Source: Calliopum simillimum
Lineage: Eukaryota; Arthropoda; Insecta; Diptera; Lauxaniidae
DNA length: 64,000 nucleotides
Reading direction: 5' to 3'
NCBI GenBank assembly: GCA_951812925.1
Contig: OX638369.1
Span: 65,300,228-65,364,227 of the forward strand
Below the pieces are notes generated by a model. The model saw only the letters and a list, made by a program, of their open reading frames with translations, did no database searches and was not told the DNA's origin. Shown here one piece after another: positions 55,861-64,000 of this stretch. Positions within the stretch are counted from its first letter, which is position 1, and each line of letters begins with the position of its first letter. Made by a program: the position numbers and the translations under genes.

Positions 55861-57440
55861 ATGTGCATGTGTACTCTTTGTTTGCTTCACCCATATTTGC
55901 AAATATGTAAAAGGAATACTAGAAATTAATATCAATCAAATATTGCCTTCATAGTAAGTAAATTATTAAGTACAGCTACGTCCGTAGTATTTTACTGTTA
56001 TTTATAAAAGCAATTCGTAGCATTAATAACCTAAATAATTAAATAACTAAATATTATAAATAAATAAACTTATATATACGTATGCATACATACATACATA
56101 CATATAACTTTGAATATATAACATAAAACATATTCTGTGCCGAAATCAGATAACCGTAACATGTACATATATGTGTTTCAAAAGCGATTGTTTTCTTTTT
56201 TATTTTCCCTTTATTTTCAGTGTAAGCTTAAAGTGATGTTGTAATTTAATTTATTTTCAATATGTTAAATAAAGTCGGTGCAAATATTTAAAATTTAAAT
56301 TATATAAATTCGAAAATCAAATAGAACATAAGCATAACATTATTAATAAAGAATAAAAAATCCAGCGCATTAATTGTTTTAATTGGGCAGATAAAGTACC
56401 ATATACCAGGCATTGAAATAAGGTGCAGTTTTGCCCTATTTCTGCAGTAATGCCTTTAAATTTGCAGTAATGATTTCAGATTGTTGTGCGTTAATCTTTA
56501 AAACGAAATACACATTTTATTTCTCATATATCAATCTGGGCTAAAATGCAGCTATAAATAATACTCGGGAACACTATGTTTCGCAGTAAAATAATATCTG
56601 GGTTTCATTATTTTTGTTTCTATCAAGTCTCCAATGCTTCATGTGCGACTTACATAAAAAAAACATATTGGCGGATTTGAATCAAAGTTATGCGACCAAG
56701 TGAATGTTAAGGATGATAAATTTTTCTTAAAAAATATTGAATGGTCGAAAAACTCAAAAAAAAAAGCAGAAGGCCACAGCAATCAATTGAAGGATGTTAT
56801 CGATTCTTTATTTTAACCATATTTTAACCTAGTGACTTACTGAACATCATTGAAACATTTTTTGGAACTCGCCAACTCTGCTGATATTAATAGAATCCAT
56901 ACATCGCACAGTGTCTCGTTTTAGTGAGCTAGACGTGAAAAATTCAATATCAATATATAAATTTTATGTTCTTTAGTTAACATTAAGTACATATAAGCAT
57001 TTGCACTTCAAAGTTGATGTTTTGAATATAATAAAATTTAAAAAATTTAAGTTCCGGAAAGCGCTTCAACTTCAGTAAGTTTTGTGATAATTTTTCGATG
57101 AAATAAAATTAAGAAAAAAAACCAAAATTGACTCAATGTATAAGCTTTCCAAAAATATACATACATATATCGTTTATATATATCTTACATAATGTTGCCA
57201 CAAATAATTTAAACAAAATTTTAATTTTTTCTGCTTTCGCAATTTATATTTTTGTTGTATATTGGACTAAAAAAGCTGTGAGCACCGCTCCGCACCGGGT
57301 AGAAATGGTCATTTTAATAAACTATGTTATTTTTTGTTGCTGACACGTGAGGTTTAAATCCTCGCACTTTCTAGCAAAAAATTTTCGCCTTACTATGAAA
57401 ATTGTACTTGATTTTATAATAATAGCTACACTAAGTAGGT
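55861..57440. other. AT-rich DNA with CATA microsatellite, no gene recognised
   Basis: (CATA)n lies at about 56083-56100. Open frames are T/I/F-rich and lack motifs. Confidence 0.5.
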
Positions 57441-57449
57441 GCAAAGGTA

Positions 57450-58200
57450 AAATATTGCAAACATTTTTTGGGTGGGGGGTGACGCGTCCCCTCTTTTAAT
57501 TTTTCCCATGTTGCTTAAAAGGTATCACGTACATCCATGCACCAAATTTTATAATAAATAGAAAATTTTAAGCATATTTGTGTAGGGGTGCAGAGACCCC
57601 ATATTTTAACCCCCGTTCTATTCTTATAGTATTTTGTAAATAAAATACACTTTCTCAATATAAAGTTTTGTAGTAATAACTGCTACAGGTGAAAAAATAT
57701 TGCAATTGATATGTTTTTTTGTACGGAGGGTGCAACGCCACCTTGTTCAAATTCCACCAATTTTTGCAAGGCATTTGATGAACGCAGTATACTTCCGAAT
57801 ACAAAGTTTTGTAATGGTAACTGCTACAGGTGTAGGGATATAGAAGTTGGGGTATTTTTTTTTTGTATGGCGGGCGCAACGCCACCTTGTTTAGTTTCCC
57901 CCAAATTCTGTGAGGAATTTGGTAAACTTAATATGCTCTTGTGTACAAAGTTCTGTAATAATAACTGGTACAGGTGTAGAGATAAAGCTATTGAGGTATT
58001 TTTTGTATGGTGGGTGCAACGCCCCTTTGTTCAATTTCCTCCAGTTTTTGCAAGGTGTTTGGTGAACGCAATATACTCCCGTTTATAGAGTTTTATAATG
58101 ATAGCTACAGTAAGTGCAAAAATATAGAGTTTTGTTCATTTTTTTCGTTTGGGGCTACGCCTCACCCCCCCGCCAGAATCACTTCACTCTATTTCGTGAG
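57450..58200 (+). repeat. Tandem array, about 142-bp period, four to five diverged units
   Basis: TTTTTTGTAYGGNGGGTGCA ACGCCACCTTGTTCAAATT marks units at 57715, 57857 and 58000, with weaker ones near 57460, 57590 and 58130. Each continues with TTTTGCAAGG, AATATACTCC and GTTTTGTAATGRTAACTGCT ACAGGTG. The open frames repeat GATPPCSNSTNFCK-type text and are repeat artefacts. Confidence 0.8.
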
Positions 58201-58292
58201 GTCAGAGGACACATTTTAACAGTTCTGCATACTAAAAAATCCATTTTAAATTTTTCAGGTCTACAATGTATGAAACAGTGAACTGTGCATCG

Positions 58293-59459
58293 CACTATGG
58301 TTTTTTTTTTACAAAAAAGTGTACACAAAAATAATTCACTACAAGGACACATTTTCTTTAAAAAAATTAAACGCGAAATTAAAGGTTATACATTCACCTA
58401 CCTGAAAAGATTCCCGCTTTTTCCAGCATTTGATCCACAAAATAGTGACACGTGTCGAAATCCCTTGAATTTTTAAAAAATCGATAGTTCTGTTTAAAAA
58501 TGTTTGTCACATTAAATACAGGACTGATAAATGAATAAATTTATACGCATTCAATCAAATCAATTGAGATGAAATCAACTCAAAGTGAAAATGGGCAGTG
58601 CCACGCCCCAAAAACATATGTATATCTCCGAAACTATTTGACGCAGATAGATAAGATTCGGTACGTATGTAACATTCATAGAGAGAAATAATATCCACTG
58701 AAAAAGTGGGCGGTGCCACGCCCAAAAATATAAAACTTATCATATCTCCGAAACTATTTGAGCTATAGGGATGAATTTCGGTATATATATAAAGGGTAGT
58801 GAGTCAGATAACGTTTGCTGAAAAAAAAGGGCGGTACCACACCCAACAATGAATATATTCTTATTACTTGCCACTCTGTTCTATAGAAAACAAGTTCATT
58901 CATGTAGCTCTGCCTTTGGGCGTGGCACCACATATTTTTTCAGCAGACATTATTTGTCTTGATGACTTTTGCATATAAACCGAATTTCATCCATATGGGT
59001 CAAATAGTTTCGGAGATATGATGTGTTTTATATTTTTGGGGCGTGGCACCGCCCATTTTTCTAGTAAATATTATTTCTCTCTGCACCTATTACAAACATA
59101 CCGAATCTTATCTATCTGAGTCTAATAGTTTCGGAGATATGACGAATTTCTTTTTGGGGCGTGGCACCGACCATTTTCACTTTGAGTTCATTTCATCTTA
59201 CTTGATTTGATTGAATACATATAAATTTATTCATTTATCACTCCTGCGTTTAATGCGACTGACATTTTTAAACAGAAAAATCGATTTTTTCAAAATTCAA
59301 CAGATTTCGACCCTATTTTGTGGATCAAATGCTGGAAAAAGCGGGCATCTTTTCAGACAGGTATAACCTTTAATTTCGCGTTTAATTTTTTTAAAGAAAA
59401 TGTGTCCTTGTAGTGAATTATTTTTGTGTACACTTTTTTGTCAAAAAAAAACCATAGTG
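58293..59459. mobile_element. Foldback element with Transib-type CACTATGG ends, 1167 bp
   Basis: CACTATGGTTTTTTTTTT (58293) and, inverted at 59459, CACTATGGTTTTTTTTTGAC begin arms of about 570 bp. They meet near 58880, matching through GTGTACACAAAAATAATTCA, GCATTTGATCCACAAAATAG, TAAATGAATAAATTTATA and GCGGTGCCACGCCC. The heptamer-like CACWATGG end is the published Transib consensus; the outer 5 bases are CATCG and AATCG. Each arm contains three diverged 'GGGCGGTGCCACGCCC ... ATCTCCGAAACTATTTGA' units. No transposase remains. Confidence 0.75.
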
Positions 59460-60600
59460 AATCGTTTGGAAAGGGTTGCGAATTGAGTTTGCAACTGAAC
59501 AAACTTACTTTAAACATATTTTTGTAAATGGAAGAGAAATGGAAAACAGTGAAGATTAAGATGCATTTGATGATAATTTTACTATTAATTTTTAATTAGG
59601 CTCGGTGTTTGCTGAAATAATCAGGCATGTTCTGAAATCATATTCACTTCGGAATCGGAATTAAATCAATCTTCAAGAGCTCCGCATTTCGATAATTATT
59701 ACTAAATCGGATTTATGTTTAGGTAAATCGAATAGAAATCATTAGCAAATTTTATTTGTTGAAATACAAATCCGATTCCATCTTATTTTTGTAATCCAGA
59801 ACACTTGAAGATTGATTTAATTGGAAAAAAATAAATGATAAAATACATTTTTTATAATTTAAAAACTATAATTTTAAATAAAGTGAGATATATAAAAAAA
59901 TCGTTATATCCACAATTTTCAACCAATTTTAATTTCCAATAAAATCGAAAATTGTATATTTTTTATGAATCACTTAAAATTTATATGCCTTACCTTTCAA
60001 AGTAATGCTTAAAAAAGATGTCAAACTGCAAAAAATTCAATTTTTTTTCCAAATTCTAACATTCCTCTAAAATTTCCAAAAATATTTCCATTGAACTTAA
60101 ACTAAAGTATATATTTTCAAAAAAAACCATAAATTTTCCTTTCCAAATCAGTAAAAAAAATGCAAAATGGGTAAAGAAATAACTGAGCTACATATTTGTA
60201 AGCGCACAAAGTCACCCATAAACAGTTTTTTAAGAGTATCTTAAGATTTTGAGGGTGTATTACAATTTTAAAGTATAGACATGATACATAAGTACTCGAT
60301 CAGACCTACAATATCTGATAAGTCTCGTTTGAAGTGTAAAATCATAATAGCACTGTGCAATAGGTCTGAACATAGAATCGGTTAAGAAACGTCGAAATTA
60401 TAGACAATTTTTGTGAAACTGTTTTAATCAGTATGTGCCGTTTTTGTCATATTTAACACCCCCTCAAAATTCTCAAAAAATTGTTAAAAATTTCGTTTGC
60501 TTTGCTATTTTTATTAGTTTTGGAATAAAACGAAACCATGTACTAAATTTCAGCGGAATCCTAGAAGCCACTGATATGCGCTCAGCTGTAGATAGCGATA
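59460..60600. other. AT-rich DNA, no clear feature
   Basis: A weak inverted similarity (AATCAATCTTCAAG at about 59668 against CTTGAAGATTGATT at about 59806) suggests an old foldback; otherwise nothing was supported. Confidence 0.45.
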
Positions 60601-60619
60601 ACATATGTACATATGTGTT

Positions 60620-61770
60620 TTCGTCATGCTACTAAAGCATTTGATTGCGTGGACCATTCGATTTTGCTGGATAAGCTGAAACGCCAGTTTAATTTATATA
60701 ATTCGTTCATCCAGCCCAATGATATCTAATTGTGGTGTTCCCTGGGGCTCCGTTTGGAGCCCTCTTTTATTTTCGTTCTTTATTAATGATGTTGTACTTA
60801 ATAAATTGCCAAACTCATCTTTATGCCGATGACGTTTTAATTTATTTTTCTTGGCCCATTGGGCTTTCCGAGGATTGTACGAATAAATAAATATTGCGCG
60901 AATAAATGATGACTAAGGCAACATACATACATGGTCTGTGCTTAACAATCCGGTATGAAATCCATCTAAGTGCGTTGGTATGATTTGTTCAAAGCAACGA
61001 AGATTTTTCTCCGCTGGTGTTAAATAATACCAGTATTTCATATGCTAACAGTGCAAAATACCTCGATTTTAGAAATAATAGTCTGCTAAGTTATTGTGAC
61101 GCCACAGTAGCTACTTGCAGCAGGTTTACTAGTGTCTTAGAAGTCGTAGGGTGTCAACTCAATCCTTAGTTAGTCAAAAGTTTAATTTTGCCATTTTTCA
61201 CTTTTAACTGTTCCGTGTACACTTCCCTTGATTTTTGTTGTAAACGTAAACTGAATATTGCGTTCGCAATATCAAGGGAAGGGAACACGGAACAGTTAAC
61301 AGTGAACGACTTTAGAAATATCATTAAATTGCACAATTTTATTAATCGCAACTGCCCAGACTACCTCTTTGAGATGATCCAATTTGCGCAATCGCGAAGA
61401 GGCTTAAGTTTAATTCTACCTAGAGACAGAACTTGTTAGGTCGTCGACACAATTTCGGACGGGGCTTGTAGTGCATCCTAGTAGTTTGACTCCTTGAGCT
61501 CAATTGAAAATTTGAAACATTAAAATCTCTAGAATTTTAAATTTTTAATCATAATTTAAATTTTTATTTATTTTTAATTTTTATTTGTCTATTTATTATT
61601 TTTTTTTTAATTCCTCTTTTAATTTTAGTATATTATTTAGTTTAGTTTTGCTTCTTTTCATTGCTGTTAATTTTAAATACTAAGCATTTTAAATGTTTGT
61701 GCTAATTATAAGATTTATTATCTTGAAGCATTTTGTATGAAATTTATAGAAATGAAATGAAATGAACGGT
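60620..61770 (+). pseudogene. Non-LTR retrotransposon (Jockey/CR1-like LINE) reverse transcriptase remnant
   Basis: Reading on the + strand with frameshifts: TKAFDCVDHSILLDKLKRQF at 60630, SNCGVPWGSVWSPLLFSFFI at 60727, LYADDV (the polymerase YADD box) at about 60820, then a PSKCVGMICSKQRRFF-like segment near 60964 and the C-terminal PDYLFEMIQFAQSRRGLSLI at about 61357. The tail runs into AT-rich 3' sequence and a GAAATGAAATGAAAT end near 61750. At least two frameshifts and several stops make it dead. Confidence 0.85.
61195..61302. repeat. Hairpin inside the LINE remnant
   Basis: TTAACTGTTCCGTGTACACT TCCCTTGAT pairs with ATCAAGGGAAGGGAACACGG AACAGTTAA. About 30-bp arms around a 50-bp loop. 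It sits between the RT core and the C-terminal piece and is probably a MITE inserted into the LINE. Confidence 0.7.
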
Positions 61771-61869
61771 AGGAATGGAATATTTCAATGTGATGCAGCA
61801 AAAGTAATGTCTTAATGCAAATGTGGCATAACCTTTGCAAATAGCATCAAATGTCATTCAGCCGTTCTA

Positions 61870-63482
61870 TGCCTAGCGTAACAAGATCTGCCACACCCCT
61901 TCCGATTTCGCTGAAATTTGGTACATGGTTTCTTTTCATGCCTAAACTTTGAGAAATGACCTGTGGAGGGGTGCAAAAAGTGGATAAAAGTTGATAAAAA
62001 GCACTAAATTTAATACTTTTTTAGTACTAAACAACAAAAAACGTTCCCAGGTACACATTTTTTACCATCCAAAATATTTTTTTTCGAAATAAAAAAAATA
62101 GTCTTTCAGTCAAAAAAGAGGAAAACTTGGTATGTCTCGAGGCTTAGAAGTTATGATTTTTTGAAAATTTGAAAAAAAGGTCCGACCACTAAATGGCCCA
62201 TAACTGAAACATTTCCTATCTCATTTTCATGTTTGGAACATTTTTAGAAAGGGATTTAATCATTCTATGCGTACAAGTTAAATTTTTTTGTATTTGGTAA
62301 AAACTACTAAATTTACTACTATTTTAGTACTAAACTACTAAAAATGCTATAGTACCCATTTTCGACCTCCCCAAATATTGTTTTAGAAAAGAAGGCAAAA
62401 TTACCTTTCAAATGAATCTAAAATTTGGATGGTACCATTAATGGTATAGGAGTAATGATTTTTTGAACATTTCAGTACAAGCAATATTTCGTATTATGTA
62501 AGTTTTTTTGTAATTTACATCACTTTAAACTCCTCGAAAGATTTTGAAAATTAAATACGCCGTGCTGCAATACGATTCGTCCAAAGGGACTTAGAAAAAA
62601 ATTTTGTTTCGACGCACAATGGCACTTTTCTGCTATATCTCACGAAAGAGGGCTATTCGATGGTATTCGAAATGCTTCAAAAGCAAGTTTGCAGAAACCT
62701 CACCAAGGCCAAATAACTGATGCTAAGGCACCTTTCGAATGGGCAAATAGTGAAAAGTTCGACATAATTTATCGACATTGTGCAATTGGTGAATATGAAG
62801 CAACTGCATCGCAACTCTCCAAGTTTTTCAAAATGTAAAAGCCACACCAGGGACCCAGAAATTTCATAGTTTTGTTCCCTTAGGCCGTAATCGTATTGCT
62901 GTACTGCGTATTTCATTTTCAAAATCTTTTGAGGAATTTAAATTGATGTAAATTAAAAAAAAAAACTTACATAATACGAAATATTGCATGTACTGAAATG
63001 CTCAAAAAATCATTACTCCTATACCATTAATGGCACCAACCCAATTTTAGAATCATTTGAAAGGTAATTTTCTTTTCTTTTCTAAAAAAATATTTTGGAT
63101 GGTCGAAAATAGGTACTATAGCTTTTTTAGTAGTTTAGTACTAAAAAAGTAGTATATTTAGTACTTTTTACCATACACAAAAAACAAAAAAAATTAGTTT
63201 GGGCTCATAGCGTACCTTTCTAAAAATGGTCCAAACATGAAAATGTGTTAAGAAAGTTTTCAGTTTTGGGCCATTTTGTGGTCAGACCTTTTTTTCAAAT
63301 TTTCTAAAAATCATAACTTCTAAGCCTCGAGACATACCAATTTTCCCTCTTTTTTGACTGAAAGATCATTTTTTTCTTTTCAAAAAAAATATTTTGGAAG
63401 GTAAAAAAGGTGTACCTGGGCACGCTTTTTGTAGTTTAGTACTAAAATAGTAGTAAATTTAGTACTTTTTGCCATAAACCAA
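61870..63482. mobile_element. Foldback element, about 580-bp arms
   Basis: Left-arm phrases TTAGTACTAAAC, CCCAGGTACAC, TCTCGAGGCTTAGAAGTTAT, ACCATTAATGGTATAGGAGT and AATATTTCGTATTATGTAAG are found inverted in the right arm (62890-63482). The centre is at about 62730 with about 300 bp of unique spacer. Related half copies lie at 11806-12180. No transposase was seen; the spacer frame (62677-62922 minus) is unrecognised. Confidence 0.78.
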
Positions 63483-63599
63483 GGAGAAATGTGCATGCAC
63501 TAAATGCCGTTAATTCTACACCTTTGAGTAATTTTTCTGTGAAAAGAAAGTAGTCATTTCTAGTAAAATAGCGCCCTATTCTATTTGTTTTTATTTAGA

Positions 63600-63960
63600 A
63601 GGAGAGGGCGTGGCCCCGCCCTATTTTTATTGAACATTTTTTTCCCAGTGCGAATTACATGGGCCTTATCGTAAATCTGAAGGGAGCACTGGAAGTAGTG
63701 AATATTTTATGAATGGAAACTCCCCTTCTTGCAGGGATACTTTTTTTATTTTAATATCGTTGATATTTTCAGAAATAACCAGTTTGCAATGATGTGTTTT
63801 TCCAAGGCTGTTGACATTTTGCACAAAAACAACGTCTGAGCGCTGAGTCTTTCCCATATCTTTGACATTTTGCGCAAACATCCAGTCTGAAGGCTGACTT
63901 TTTCCAAATCCGTAGACATTTTGCACAAAAAAAAAAACATGTGGCAACGCTATTTTCCAT
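63600..63960. repeat. Short tandem repeat, about 52-bp period
   Basis: GACATTTTGCACAAAAAC (63812), GACATTTTGCGCAAACATCC (about 63865) and GACATTTTGCACAAAAAA (about 63917) head units that share GTCTGANNGCTGANTNTTTCC. Because the period is not a multiple of three, all three minus frames stay open, producing three spurious overlapping ORFs. Confidence 0.7.
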
Positions 63961-64000
63961 AAATCGTTGTCATTTTATTCCATTTTCCACTGTTACCTAA

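Noticed and set aside
57711..58219. Cys-containing ORFs (GATPPCSNSTNFCK...) as cysteine-rich secreted peptides
   Set aside because: The cysteine spacing follows the 142-bp DNA repeat, and frames are broken between units.
63666..63960. Three overlapping minus-strand ORFs as a gene
   Set aside because: All arise from a repeat of about 52 bp that is open in every minus frame.

Overview
The window looks like AT-rich, repeat-dense chromatin from a higher fly (Diptera, Schizophora; a tephritid- or drosophilid-like genome is the best guess). The reasons are a fly-style split gene with GT-AG introns of 47-180 bp alternating with intron-size expansions, mariner, gypsy and Jockey-type remnants, CATA/GTAT microsatellites, and a dispersed repeat family carrying the phrases GTGGCACCTCCCATATAAGC and GACGGACATGGCTATATCG. 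No bacterial, organellar or viral gene set is present.

Left third (about 4.1-29.0 kb, + strand): one host protein gene is recognisable. Fourteen exons can be chained with consistent phases into a 918-codon reading frame (854 codons if the internal ATG at 4520 is the start). It encodes a type II membrane protein of the dipeptidyl-peptidase IV family: short cytoplasmic tail, one membrane helix, beta-propeller and alpha/beta-hydrolase domain. The nucleophile motif is GWGYGG instead of GWSYGG, so it should be a catalytically dead DPP6/DPP10-like protein. Four introns (3.2, 7.3, 5.3 and 5.6 kb) hold almost all the mobile DNA of this part; the other nine are below 200 bp.

The intron DNA is a layered archive of transposons. 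Between 8.18 and 10.28 kb a CACGG-ended element (3-bp duplication) contains a hAT-like element (8-bp duplication), which contains a deleted mariner (TA duplication). Between 17.8 and 19.9 kb a long foldback element has, in one arm, a Mutator-like insertion with a 9-bp duplication; the other arm preserves the empty site. The insertion carries about 2.6 tandem copies of a GC-rich 147-bp unit. Other intron residents are a Harbinger-like MITE (TAA duplication), a second mariner with an intact catalytic triad but no DNA-binding domain, several foldbacks and a tRNA-like module.

Left edge (1.27-3.3 kb): broken Ty3/gypsy retrotransposon (reverse transcriptase, integrase, likely 3' LTR), with RNase H deleted.

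Right half (29-64 kb): no host gene recognised. It consists of MITEs and foldbacks (29.5, 29.9, 31.5, 34.9, 36.2, 38.3, 41.3, 43.7, 44.4, 45.9, 47.0, 51.5, 55.6, 58.3 and 62 kb), tandem or degenerate repeats (37, 57.5-58.2, 63.8 kb), a dead LINE (60.6-61.8 kb) and AT-rich DNA without visible features. The most interesting items are the nested-insertion records, the GC-rich cargo, tRNA-like modules inside or beside TIR elements, a foldback with Transib-type CACTATGG ends, and the group of long hairpins that should be transcribed inside the DPP-like gene's introns.
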